Made by a program: the position numbers and the translations under genes
The notes under the pieces: generated by a model
What the model was told of the DNA's origin: nothing
Databases searched by the model: none
The model's input: the letters and a program-made list of their open reading frames with translations, nothing else
Source of the DNA: Caldilineaceae bacterium
Lineage (GTDB): Bacteria; Chloroflexota; Anaerolineae; Caldilineales; Caldilineaceae
Length of the DNA: 64,000 nucleotides
Assembly (NCBI GenBank): GCA_026708085.1
Contig: JAPOVP010000050.1
Location: 1 to 64,000 of the forward strand
Reading direction: 5' to 3'
Shown here: positions 18,804 through 26,896 of the stretch, piece by piece
How positions within the stretch are numbered: the first letter of the stretch is position 1
Layout of the letters: every line of letters starts with the position of its first letter

Positions 18804-19556
18804 CTAATGTTCTTCGTCGACCGGAAGCCTCTGCAACAGGTTTTTCTCCCGGTCGGACAGTGATTCCAGGTAGGAACGGGCGATCGGGTTTCTGTCACGC
18901 CGGTGGCGGTGATACCAGGGGCGCAGAAGAGTAAACCCCGCTTGAACGCGCGGCGTGTCTGTCAGGTTGGGCGAGCCGCGGTGCAGGCATCTTGGATCGC
19001 GGACCATTACGTCTCCTGCTTTCATCAGCAGCGATTTTAGCGGGAACTCACCCGCTTCGATGCGAGACAGCGCCTCGGACTTCGGCATCAGGTGCGTCCC
19101 ATCCGCTATCTGAAATGGGCCATTTTCCGGCGTCACGTCGACGAAGGGCCAATTCACCACCAGAATGTGGGGAGGGAGGACAAGGTCTGGCCGTTCCGGG
19201 AACAGCTCCGGCAGGTCGGCGTGGACTTCCTGGTGGACGGAACCCTTGAAGGGCGTGTCAGAGGCAAAGCCGTCAATAATGACCTGCTCACCGAGGATGC
19301 CTTTAGCGATGGCGAGTATGGTGTCGTCATTGAAGAAGGCCGAATTGTAGAGTGGGGCCCGGAACGGCAAGGGTATGTAGTGGCGGTTCGGCCCCCTGTT
19401 GGGATTGTTGGCGTGCTCGGCCAGGTGGGAATCGGCAATTGGTCGCCAAGCCGCGTGACAGGCATCAATCGCGTCCACAGGGAAGTGGTCGTGCAGGATG
19501 CAGTAGCCGTCTTGGAGTACCTGGCGGATGCAATCCTGAATGTCGATTGAAGTCAT
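18804..19556 (-). CDS. Phytanoyl-CoA dioxygenase (PhyH) family protein
   Basis: 250 residues; AGGAGG lies 4 bases before the ATG. The Fe(II)/2-oxoglutarate site is visible as His112-x-Asp114 (HADLPE) and the distal His192 (LHRGSPN), with the 2-oxoglutarate Arg in TPRVQAGF. The enzyme hydroxylates a small organic substrate in the cytoplasm. In this context the substrate is more likely a sugar-related compound or a natural product than phytanoyl-CoA. It sits between ribokinase (76 bases upstream) and the hydrolase-like gene on the same strand. Confidence 0.88.
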   Translation of the reverse strand: MTSIDIQDCIRQVLQDGYCILHDHFPVDAIDACHAAWRPIADSHLAEHANNPNRGPNRHYIPLPFRAPLYNSAFFNDDTILAIAKGILGEQVIIDGFASDTPFKGSVHQEVHADLPELFPERPDLVLPPHILVVNWPFVDVTPENGPFQIADGTHLMPKSEALSRIEAGEFPLKSLLMKAGDVMVRDPRCLHRGSPNLTDTPRVQAGFTLLRPWYHRHRRDRNPIARSYLESLSDREKNLLQRLPVDEEH

Positions 19557-19632
19557 AGTGCCTCCTCGTGATTGGAGTCAACTTCCAGTTTCTTTGCAAA
19601 GTTTTCCCAGCCGCTCCGACCCTGAAATGAAG

Positions 19633-20553
19633 CTATTCCAATGTGCCCCGAAAATCTTCTAACTCGGCCCTCGTGGGCAAGCCGTCGATCACGCCAAGAT
19701 GGGTGGTGGTGAAGGCGCCGGCGCGATTGGCCTGCTCGACGGCGGCCCGCAGATCCTGGCCCTCGGCGAGACCGACGGCGAGCGCGGCGTTGAAGCTGTC
19801 ACCGGCGCCGGTGACGTCGAGGGCCTGTACGGGGGTCGGCGGAACGGCCTCGATACCGCGTGCGGTTACGATGAGCGACCCTTCTTCACCACGGGTCACG
19901 ATTATGGTTTCGACGCCGAGTTCGAGCAGGCGCCCGGCAAGGTCTTCTGTTGGCGTGGGATCGTCGGGTGGCAGGCCGAGGAGGATTCGGGTCTCGCTTT
20001 CGTTGGGCGTCAGCACGTCCGCATGGCCTAGGTTGTCCGACTTCAAAGTCTGTCCGGGGGCAGGATTGAGAATAGTCATAGCGCGATGTTTTCGAGCCAG
20101 CTCCAGTGCCCGGGCCACCGATTCCAGCGGCACTTCGAGTTGGGTCATGAGGACATCGCTGCGGGCGATGACCGGCTCAAAGGCTTCCACGTGATGGGGA
20201 TGCATCAGGAGGTTCGCACCCAAATGGCCGACGATCGAGTTTTCCCCTGATGGCAGTAGAGTGACCATGCCGATACCGGTATTCGTGCCCGAGATCCGAT
20301 GTACGTGATCGGTCGAAACGTCCTCGTCGGCATAGAGTCGCTCGGCAGAATCGGCAAACGGGTCGTCGCCTAGGCAGGCGAGAAGGTCCACTTGTGCCCC
20401 CAGGCGGGCGGCGGCGATTGCCTGATTGGTGCCCTTGCCGCCAGGTCCCATGTCAAACAGATCGCCTATCAACGCCTCGCCCATCACCGGTTTTCGCGGG
20501 ACGCGCACCGTCAGGCTCACAACATAGCTGCCGATCACTGCTATTCTTGGCAC
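19633..20553 (-). CDS. rbsK: Ribokinase (PfkB family)
   Basis: 306 residues starting with GTG after GAGGAT. It has both PfkB signatures: GPGGKGTNQAIAAARLGA near residue 35 for sugar binding, and DVTGAGDSFNAALAVGLAEG near residue 245 with the catalytic Asp and the anion hole GAGD. It phosphorylates D-ribose or a related sugar at the 5-position with ATP. It leads a minus-strand set with the PhyH protein and the hydrolase-like protein, so a related pentose or deoxy sugar is a plausible substrate. A candidate promoter lies at 20647-20675. Confidence 0.92.
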   Translation of the reverse strand: MPRIAVIGSYVVSLTVRVPRKPVMGEALIGDLFDMGPGGKGTNQAIAAARLGAQVDLLACLGDDPFADSAERLYADEDVSTDHVHRISGTNTGIGMVTLLPSGENSIVGHLGANLLMHPHHVEAFEPVIARSDVLMTQLEVPLESVARALELARKHRAMTILNPAPGQTLKSDNLGHADVLTPNESETRILLGLPPDDPTPTEDLAGRLLELGVETIIVTRGEEGSLIVTARGIEAVPPTPVQALDVTGAGDSFNAALAVGLAEGQDLRAAVEQANRAGAFTTTHLGVIDGLPTRAELEDFRGTLE

Positions 20554-20646
20554 TTGCTATCCTCAGCGTCTAGCTACTCCTGAATTGGCTACGTGGAACT
20601 TGGAAGGGTTTATCTACTGCCAGCATGAGTTGACCGGACAATTGGG

Positions 20647-20675
20647 ACTCTAACATCAATGAAATATATTTTCAA
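20647..20675 (-). promoter_or_regulatory. Candidate promoter of rbsK operon
   Basis: Minus strand TTGAAA (20675-20670), 17-base spacer, TAGAGT (20652-20647). The leader to the rbsK start would be about 85 bases. Confidence 0.4.
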
Positions 20676-20700
20676 CGGAAACAAATGGAACGTTCGGCGG

Positions 20701-20729
20701 TTGATGGTTCCCTGACTATCTCCTATACT
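20701..20729 (+). promoter_or_regulatory. Candidate promoter of double ferritin-like gene
   Basis: TTGATG (20701-20706), 17-base spacer, TATACT (20724-20729). The start point would be near 20736, which favours the ATG at 20855 over the GTG at 20768 as translation start. Confidence 0.45.
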
Positions 20730-20854
20730 TACGCTCGGAAGGCCTGTGTACCTACCGGCAATTTGGAGTGCGACATGCGAGAGTCGCTCAACGGTTCCTA
20801 CGCTCCCCCATTGAGGACCAGAAAAGATTGAGCCAGAATTCGAGAGACAAGCCG

Positions 20855-22117
20855 ATGAACATGCCATACCAGTTCGCTGGTCTTCAGCGTGCCAAAGAGC
20901 CCGGCCTCAGCGTTGATGAATGCGCTCGCCGGATTCACCGGATGGCCTATGTCGAAGAACGGCTCATGTTCCTGCAGGCTGCGCATATTGTCACCTCGCC
21001 GCAGAGGGATCTGAAGGGGCTATTGTCGCGTCTGCAATTCGAGGACGGCCTTCATTCTGACATCCTGAAGAGCCGCCTCACGGAGCTGCGCGTGCCCAAA
21101 TCCAGGGGCCATGGTGTTCCTGATGAAAGGCTAAGGGTCGTTCTGGATGAGGCGATGCATTCGCATGGAAGCGTCGAGCTTCTTGCAGCCCTGGTGAAGG
21201 TGTTCAAACCGGCCTTGCTGGATGCCTACCGCAACTATGTTCGCCAGACGAACGGGCTGGCAGACTATGAATCGGTGCGGTTGATGCGCACGATCATTGC
21301 GGAGGAGGAACATGCCCTTGCTCTGCTGGAGGCCGCCTACGGTGACGTGGTGCATTCCGCCGAAGAGGAGGAAGTGGCCGCGGGGTGGGCTGGCGTCCTT
21401 GCAAGGACGCTTGAGGACGCCGGGGGAATTGACGGCGAGGCCGAGACGGGGGCCCGCAGCGTTCAACCGGTGCGCAGCAGGGGTCGCTACAAAGTTGCCA
21501 GGCGACCTGTCCGGGACGACACGTTTTCCAGTGTATGGGACTTCCTTCACGTAGACGAAGACCGTGTGCCGGAGCGTCTGGCACAGATGATCGCAACGCG
21601 ACTGGGCGAAATCACGATTGCAGAGGCACTGGCCATTGTCTTGCTGGAGGTCGAGGGGCAACCCTGGTCATTTTACGTTGCCATTTCCCGTCATATGTGG
21701 GACGAAATGCGCCATTCACTGTTCGGGGAGGCGGCCGCTGAACAGGTTTACGGGGACCGCGCTGCGCTGCCGTTGCGAGACTTCGAGATCGAGTACCTGT
21801 TCGAAATGACACCGCTGGAACTCTATGCCATGCTTGGAATCGGCGTGGAAGCGGCCCTGATGAAGTATCCACCGGGCAAACGCGCCGAATACGAGTTCTG
21901 CCGCGACCGGGCGCGCCATCCATTGATGACCACCTTGCAGGACTTTGACTGGGCTGACGAAGTGGAGCATGTGCAGATCGCCCGCCAGCAACTGAAGGAG
22001 TGGTTTGCGGGTGACGCTGATGAGCTGTCTGGGTTAGCCGAACAAGGGATGGAGTTTCGAGCGCGAACGCGGCGCCTTCACCCCCCATCGCGAATGCCCG
22101 AACTGCCCGTCGCATAA
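20855..22117 (+). CDS. Unknown protein with two ferritin-like di-iron halves
   Basis: 420 residues, no signal peptide, strongly helical. The N-terminal half has Glu34/Glu35 in a helix, E63-x3-H67, and E150-x2-H153. The C-terminal half repeats the scheme with Glu265/Glu267, E284-x2-H287 (DEMRH), Glu311 and neighbours, and E369-x2-H372 (DEVEH). This spacing is that of ferritin-like four-helix bundles that bind two metals through Glu and ExxH motifs. A charged, poorly ordered linker (about 165-225) separates the halves. I do not recognise a named family; DUF455- or MiaE-like proteins are the nearest comparison. It may be a di-iron oxygenase. Its neighbours are sugar genes. Confidence 0.75.
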   Translation: MNMPYQFAGLQRAKEPGLSVDECARRIHRMAYVEERLMFLQAAHIVTSPQRDLKGLLSRLQFEDGLHSDILKSRLTELRVPKSRGHGVPDERLRVVLDEAMHSHGSVELLAALVKVFKPALLDAYRNYVRQTNGLADYESVRLMRTIIAEEEHALALLEAAYGDVVHSAEEEEVAAGWAGVLARTLEDAGGIDGEAETGARSVQPVRSRGRYKVARRPVRDDTFSSVWDFLHVDEDRVPERLAQMIATRLGEITIAEALAIVLLEVEGQPWSFYVAISRHMWDEMRHSLFGEAAAEQVYGDRAALPLRDFEIEYLFEMTPLELYAMLGIGVEAALMKYPPGKRAEYEFCRDRARHPLMTTLQDFDWADEVEHVQIARQQLKEWFAGDADELSGLAEQGMEFRARTRRLHPPSRMPELPVA

Positions 22118-22281
22118 GAGGCGTTTCAAATGTATTCGAGTTCTCGCCGGGTCAGACTTTCGTCTCGTATAGTAGCGAGAAATATTGAATTCCAAGAACA
22201 TCTCTCACAATGGGGCGAGCTGTGTTCAAGATGTCAGCTCTCTCATACCCATCAAGAGGACCATTTGGAGGAACTTAGAGG

Positions 22282-23055
22282 ATGAGATCCAATTTTGTAC
22301 GGGAGAAAGCGCTCAGCGGACAGAAGACGATGGGATGTTTCCTGGGCATGGGAAGTGCGACGGTCGCCGAGTTGCTGGCCCACGCAGGCGCCGAGTGGCT
22401 GCTGATCGAGATGGAGCATAACGGCCTCGACATGGCCGAGGTCGAGCGCATCCTGATGGCCGTAAACGGGACAGACACTATACCGATGGTGCGGATTCCG
22501 TCGGCTGATCCGGTCTTTATTCAGAGGTCGCTGGACATTGGGGGGATGGGGATCGCGGTGCCCATGGTGCGGACCGTGGCCGAGGCCGAGGCAATTGTGC
22601 GTGCTTCCCGTTATCCTCCGCAGGGCAGGCGCAGTTTCGGGCCGCTGCGGGCATCGCACTACACGTTCGAATATGAGGAGTACTTCGAGCGGGCCAACGA
22701 GAACATACTGATTATGCTGATCATCGAGACGCCGGAGGCCGTCGAGAACCTGGAAGAGATTGCCGGCGTGCCGGGCATCGACGTCCTGTTTATCGGCGCC
22801 TTTGACCTGTGCCTTTCGCTGGGTTTGAACCCGTTCGAAATGCCGTTGCCTGAGATAGACGCAGTGATGGAACGTGCTGTTGCCGTCGGCCGTTCTTGTG
22901 GGGTGGCCGTCGGCGCCGGGGCCGGCACGCCGGAGGAGTTGAAAGCCCTCTCTGCACAGGGCTTCACGTTCTTGAGCTACGGGCCAGACTATAAGCTATT
23001 GGTTGACGCAATCCGACCTGGAGTAGAGGCCTTCAGGCAGGTTGAACATACCTGA
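22282..23055 (+). CDS. HpcH/HpaI-family class II aldolase
   Basis: 257 residues. It opens with the family pattern KTMGCFLGMGSATVAELLAHAGAEWLLIEMEHN, containing the catalytic His of EMEHN. Next come the RxS segment GRRSFGPLR, the metal Glu in IIETPEAVENLEEI and the metal Asp in FIGAFDLCLSLG. Such enzymes cleave 2-keto-3-deoxy sugar acids or 4-hydroxy-2-oxo diacids into pyruvate and an aldehyde, fitting a sugar-acid or aromatic breakdown route. GGAGGA is placed 8-9 bases before the ATG. A strong terminator follows 19 bases after the stop, so transcription ends here. Confidence 0.92.
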   Translation: MRSNFVREKALSGQKTMGCFLGMGSATVAELLAHAGAEWLLIEMEHNGLDMAEVERILMAVNGTDTIPMVRIPSADPVFIQRSLDIGGMGIAVPMVRTVAEAEAIVRASRYPPQGRRSFGPLRASHYTFEYEEYFERANENILIMLIIETPEAVENLEEIAGVPGIDVLFIGAFDLCLSLGLNPFEMPLPEIDAVMERAVAVGRSCGVAVGAGAGTPEELKALSAQGFTFLSYGPDYKLLVDAIRPGVEAFRQVEHT

Positions 23056-23073
23056 TTTCAAACGCGAAAGAGC

Positions 23074-23117
23074 GTTCCCTGCCGGCGAATCACTCCTTGC
23101 CGGCAGGGAACCTTTTT
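23074..23117 (+). terminator. Rho-independent terminator after HpcH aldolase
   Basis: GTTCCCTGCCGGC (23074-23086) pairs perfectly with GCCGGCAGGGAAC (23099-23111) around a 12-base loop, followed by C and TTTTT. It sits between two convergent genes and the stem could also stop transcription from the right. Confidence 0.88.
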
Positions 23118-23130
23118 GCCAGTTGGGTAT

Positions 23131-24099
23131 CTATACCGCAAGAGCGACGGCCCTAACTTCACCAAACTCCCGCTCCAATTTCGTCCAGGAATGGCCGCGA
23201 TCTGTGCTTCGGTAAAGTTGACCGGCCACGCTGTAGGCTACGATCCAGTCCGGCGAAGCAGGGTTATGAGAAACCGCCCAGATGGTACTGTTGGCTATGC
23301 CGCCAAGGTCGGCCCGCTCCCAGGTCTTTCCCAGGTCGCCGCTGTGGAAGAGGCCGCCTTCATCTCCAGGCGGGCCGTTGCCGGCGCCGACCCAAATGCG
23401 GCTGTCGCCGTTTGAGAGGTGAATGACGCCCCGACAGTAGGGCCAGGGATAGTGATTCCTGACTTCAAGAGGCGTCCAGTTCTGCATGTCGGTGGTCACG
23501 CAGACGTCGTTGTTGGTGGCTGCCACCAGAGTTTTGGGCGAGCCGGGCACGACGGCAAGACCGTGAATATCGAGGCTGGACAGACCTTCGCTGCCTTCTT
23601 CCCAAGAATCGCCCCCATCGCGGCTGATGCGCATGCCATCGATTTCGATGCCGGCGTAGACGGTCTGTGAATCTTCCGGATCGAAGAGAATGATGGTAAC
23701 GCGGGGCGTGATTGGAACGCCCTCGCACTCTTCTGCCAACTCAACGTCCAGCTTCTGCCAAGAACTGCCGCCGTCCTGGGATCGGAAGAGGGCGGAAGGG
23801 CAGGTCCCGGCGAAGATTGTATCGGAGTTGGCGGGATCGATGGCGATTGCCCAGATCTCAAGGTCGTTCATGGGCGAATCGACCTGCGCCCAGGAGTCTC
23901 CGCTGTCACGTGTGCGATAGATGCCGGCTTCCGTTCCCGCGTACAAAACAGCTGAATCGCCTGGGTCAACGGCGATGGCGCGGATGTCTGATTCCATGAA
24001 CAAGCCCTGTGAGGCGCGCTCCCAGGAGTTGCCGCCGTCGTGGCTGCGCCATACGCTTTGTCCGATTGTGCCTGCGTAGATGGTTGGATTTGCTGTCAC
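23131..24099 (-). CDS. Asp-box (BNR/sortilin-like) beta-propeller protein
   Basis: 322 residues. The start is a GTG at 24099, 7 bases after GGAAGGAGG; a TTG six codons upstream is embedded in that ribosome site and is rejected. Six Asp-boxes of the form S/T-x-D-x-G-x-S/T-W recur about every 45-50 residues (SHDGGNSW, TRDSGDSW, SQDGGSSW, SRDGGDSW, SGDLGKTW, STDRGHSW), so a whole propeller is formed by repeats. There is no signal peptide and no recognisable catalytic residue. Proteins like this are often annotated as glycosyl hydrolase or photosystem-assembly-like from the repeats alone; the role is unknown. A 15-bp palindrome lies just upstream. Confidence 0.8.
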   Translation of the reverse strand: MTANPTIYAGTIGQSVWRSHDGGNSWERASQGLFMESDIRAIAVDPGDSAVLYAGTEAGIYRTRDSGDSWAQVDSPMNDLEIWAIAIDPANSDTIFAGTCPSALFRSQDGGSSWQKLDVELAEECEGVPITPRVTIILFDPEDSQTVYAGIEIDGMRISRDGGDSWEEGSEGLSSLDIHGLAVVPGSPKTLVAATNNDVCVTTDMQNWTPLEVRNHYPWPYCRGVIHLSNGDSRIWVGAGNGPPGDEGGLFHSGDLGKTWERADLGGIANSTIWAVSHNPASPDWIVAYSVAGQLYRSTDRGHSWTKLEREFGEVRAVALAV

Positions 24100-24150
24100 T
24101 TTGGAACCTCCTTCCAATTGTGCCTTTTGAAACCGCTGTGAGATCAGATT

Positions 24151-24165
24151 TCATGTACTACATGA
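24151..24165. promoter_or_regulatory. 15-bp perfect palindrome upstream of Asp-box gene
   Basis: TCATGTACTACATGA is a 7-bp inverted repeat with a single central base, 52-66 bases before the GTG start on the minus strand. Its form suits a dimeric repressor such as a GntR or TetR type. No second copy was noticed in the window. Confidence 0.35.
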
Positions 24166-24276
24166 GACGAGAGTCGAAACAGAGTTGACCGGCTGGCAGA
24201 CATTTGTCAATTCATTCGTTCTTTTGGGTCCGAGATTATCGCGAGTACAAGATTCGGCTCATGAAAGTCGCTGTAC

Positions 24277-25050
24277 TTAGCTATGTGATGCCGTGCCCCG
24301 CAAGACTGCGCACTGGAATGAGTGGCCTTCATCGTCAATTTGCAGTGCCTCTCGCACCTCTTCCGGTGAATCGCTATAGAGCGCACGTATTGCAGCGCGA
24401 TTGACGTCCGGCGTTTCCATGCGTTCTGTCCACTCCTCGAAGTGGAGGTATATGCGATAGGGAAAGACGACCTCCAGGTGGAAACCGGCTGCGGCGAAGC
24501 GGTTGCTCCACTCTTCAAGTGTGTAGTCCCGTACGTGGGAGGGATCCCGCAGCACTTCAATCGCGTTCAGGTAGGTATCGCAGACCGGATCGCCAAATCC
24601 GAGCACATCACTGAGAATGAACCGGCCGCCATCTTTGAGGACGCGGTGAAATTCGCGCAGTGCTTTGCCCGGCCTGGACCAATGGTGCGCGCTGTAACGG
24701 GAGACGACCAGGTCGAAAGTTGAGTCGGGAAGAGGCAGGTTTTCCACATCACCGAGGCGAGTCTCAATGTTTGCCAGGCCCCGTTCTTGCGCCAGAACCT
24801 CAACCTGTTGAAGCATTGAAGCCGTGAAATCCAGTGCAACGACTTCGGCTGCAAAAGGGGCAAAACTGGCCGCAGTATGACCGGCTCCGCAGCCTGCGTC
24901 CAATACGCGTTCATTCCCCTGAAGGTTTGCAGATTCGACCATGACCTGCAGGTCTTCTCCCTGTGCATGCACTACGCTTGTCAGGTATTTTGCCGCGACC
25001 CGGCCGAATTGCTCCTGCACGGCGCCCTTCAGATCAGTGTTTTGTGTCAT
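24277..25050 (-). CDS. Class I SAM-dependent methyltransferase (UbiE/arsenite-methyltransferase-like fold)
   Basis: 257 residues. Motif I is ERVLDAGCGAGHTAASFA near residue 47, followed by VVALDFTASML, a GDVENLPLPDSTFDLVVSRYSAHHW motif IV region, and LREFHRVLKDGGRFILSDV. This is the Methyltransf_11 pattern used for small-molecule substrates. The target is unknown. It lies 20 bases downstream of the M20 peptidase, so the two are probably cotranscribed. The C-terminal third is less conserved and rich in aromatic residues. Confidence 0.88.
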   Translation of the reverse strand: MTQNTDLKGAVQEQFGRVAAKYLTSVVHAQGEDLQVMVESANLQGNERVLDAGCGAGHTAASFAPFAAEVVALDFTASMLQQVEVLAQERGLANIETRLGDVENLPLPDSTFDLVVSRYSAHHWSRPGKALREFHRVLKDGGRFILSDVLGFGDPVCDTYLNAIEVLRDPSHVRDYTLEEWSNRFAAAGFHLEVVFPYRIYLHFEEWTERMETPDVNRAAIRALYSDSPEEVREALQIDDEGHSFQCAVLRGTASHS

Positions 25051-25070
25051 TGTCGAAATGCCGGTCGGCG

Positions 25071-26411
25071 TCAGCTGGCGTCGTCCTGCCCATACCGCTC
25101 CAGAATCGTTGACATTGCCTGTACACCAAACTCCAGAGCTTCCACAGGCACGCGTTCGTCGGCGGCATGGACGGTGGCGCTGAAATTTGTGCCGGGCGGC
25201 AGTTTCATGGGTAAGAAGCCATAGTTCTGGATGCCCAACCGCGAAAACATGCGGCCGTCAGTAAAGCCGCCCACCATCGAGGGGATGACTACTCCATCCG
25301 GATCAAGTTCCTCCACTATCTTTTTCAGAAGCGGGAACAGGCCCATGTTGACGTCAGACTGCCAAGGGTCGTGCCGGATTATCTCAAACTGAAGATCCTT
25401 GCCCAGCAACTCGTGCAGTTCGGCGATCAGGTCATCGGAGCTGAATCCAGGCAGGACTCTTCCATCCAGCTCCAGCGTGATCTCGCTGGGAATGACGTTT
25501 GTCTTGATGCCGCCGTCGACGACGGTGGCATTGACCGTATTATGCAGCAGGGCGTCGAACGAGCGGGCTTGCGGCCGGCCTTCCACAGCCATCTGGTCCA
25601 GTGTTGCGTCGGTACGGGCCGGGTCCAGCAGGGCCAGGGCGGCTTCGGCCAGATGATCGGGGGCGTGTTCGGCAAGTGCAGGCAGCATCTGCTTCATCAC
25701 CGGGGTTACGTGTACCGGCAGCCTGTTGCTGTTCAGGGTCGTCAGTAGGCTTCCCAACCTGGCCATGGCACCGTCGCGCAGTGGCGTCGATCCGTGTCCA
25801 CCCGGGCCGGTGATGCGCGTCTGCAGCCAGCAGACCTGTTTTTCGGCAACCATCAGTGGGTAGTAGCGCTGGTCGCCCATGTATTGAGCGCTCCCCCCGC
25901 CTTCGCCAATGGCATACTGCGCGCCCTGGAACTGCTCCGGATGTTCTTCGGTCAGGAAGCGGGCGCCGTAGTCGCTGCCGGCCTCCTCATCGCTCATTAT
26001 TGTCAGAATGATGTCGCCAGCAGGCGTGTGCCCCTCGGCTGCGGCGCGTAAGACGGCGCAGGTCATCATGGTTACGCCGCTCTTCATGTCCAGGCTGCCG
26101 CGGCCCCAAACTGTGCCATCGATCAGCTCTGCGCCGAACGGGTCTTGCTGCCAGTCCTGGTTTGCGGTGGTCACCACATCGACGTGGCCTTGAAGGACCA
26201 GTCCTGGTGCCTCGCCCCTACCCTGCAACCGCGCCACCAGGTTCGGCCTGTTGGGATCCTTCGAAAGTACAGTGGTCGCCAACCCCACGTCCTGAAGCAG
26301 ACCATTCAGATATCCGATGCATTCGGCTTCGTTGCCTGGCGGGTTGGTGGTGTCGTAGCGGACCAGCGTGCGAAGCAGATCGGTCGGTCTTTCGTAGATG
26401 TGGGTCGTCAT
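25071..26411 (-). CDS. M20-family metallopeptidase (ArgE/DapE/CPG2-like)
   Basis: 446 residues from ATG 26411; the 43 extra upstream codons have no coding character. The di-zinc ligands are readable: LQGHVDVV (His and Asp), GRGSLDMKSG (bridging Asp), SDEEAGSDYG (catalytic and metal Glu) and a late NFSATVHAADERVPVE segment with the last His. A dimerisation domain with GPGGHGSTP lies in the middle. Such enzymes remove an acyl group or amino acid from an amide in the cytoplasm. It leads the minus-strand group with the methyltransferase and the Asp-box protein. The substrate is unknown. Confidence 0.9.
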   Translation of the reverse strand: MTTHIYERPTDLLRTLVRYDTTNPPGNEAECIGYLNGLLQDVGLATTVLSKDPNRPNLVARLQGRGEAPGLVLQGHVDVVTTANQDWQQDPFGAELIDGTVWGRGSLDMKSGVTMMTCAVLRAAAEGHTPAGDIILTIMSDEEAGSDYGARFLTEEHPEQFQGAQYAIGEGGGSAQYMGDQRYYPLMVAEKQVCWLQTRITGPGGHGSTPLRDGAMARLGSLLTTLNSNRLPVHVTPVMKQMLPALAEHAPDHLAEAALALLDPARTDATLDQMAVEGRPQARSFDALLHNTVNATVVDGGIKTNVIPSEITLELDGRVLPGFSSDDLIAELHELLGKDLQFEIIRHDPWQSDVNMGLFPLLKKIVEELDPDGVVIPSMVGGFTDGRMFSRLGIQNYGFLPMKLPPGTNFSATVHAADERVPVEALEFGVQAMSTILERYGQDDAS

Positions 26412-26896
26412 CGCGTTACGGTGTTCCTGAGTTGAATCTGGGGGAGTATGGTCTGAGGGGCCGCGCCGCCCGAATCTCATGTCGATTCCCGGCCGATCGC
26501 CTGTATTGACTGTGCTGAAACCACTCTCGCACCCAGACAAAGTTTCTTTGACCGCAAGCCTATCCTATGATGCCGGGAACGGCAAGAGTTGCCGTAGGCA
26601 GCGCAGAGGAAAAGAGTTGACCTTCGCGCCTCAGATGCATCCTGCCAACTATTCCTACTCAGCCTAAAGGAACTGGACTGTCCTAGAAGACTGCCGAAAA
26701 GCGATGCCAACGAGACGCCGCATCCGAACGGAAACTGCGCAGCCCACGGATCCAGTTCTCCTTTTCGTTCGCGCCTGTTACAATTGCCCCAAAGCCACCC
26801 TTTACAAGCTGGCGTGTGTTTTTACTTTCCTTGCGTAGGGAAGTCGCCCTGTATGTATCGCACCTTTTACAACCTGTTCTTGGAGCTCAAATCTCT
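26412..26896. other. Divergent gap, M20 peptidase / homocysteine S-methyltransferase-like gene
   Basis: 485 bases. An extended -10 candidate, TGTTACAAT at 26776-26784, faces the methyltransferase gene and would give a leader of about 105 bases. I see no riboswitch-like conserved core that I can name, although SAM or B12 elements would be natural for this gene. No coding-like ORF. Confidence 0.45.
26776..26784 (+). promoter_or_regulatory. Extended -10 promoter candidate
   Basis: TGT followed directly by TACAAT, with only a weak -35 (TTCTCC at 26756-26761, 17 bases away). It is the best candidate for the homocysteine S-methyltransferase-like gene. Confidence 0.3.

Larger units (their letters stand above)
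20554..20854. other. Divergent intergenic gap, rbsK / ferritin-like gene
   Basis: A 301-base divergent region holding back-to-back candidate promoters, listed separately at 20647-20675 (minus) and 20701-20729 (plus), only 25 bases apart. No RNA gene or repeat was seen. Confidence 0.6.

Noticed and set aside
22163..22180. TCTCG...CGAGA inverted repeat with TATAGT before the HpcH aldolase
   Set aside because: The arms are 5 bp and no -35 lies at a suitable distance.
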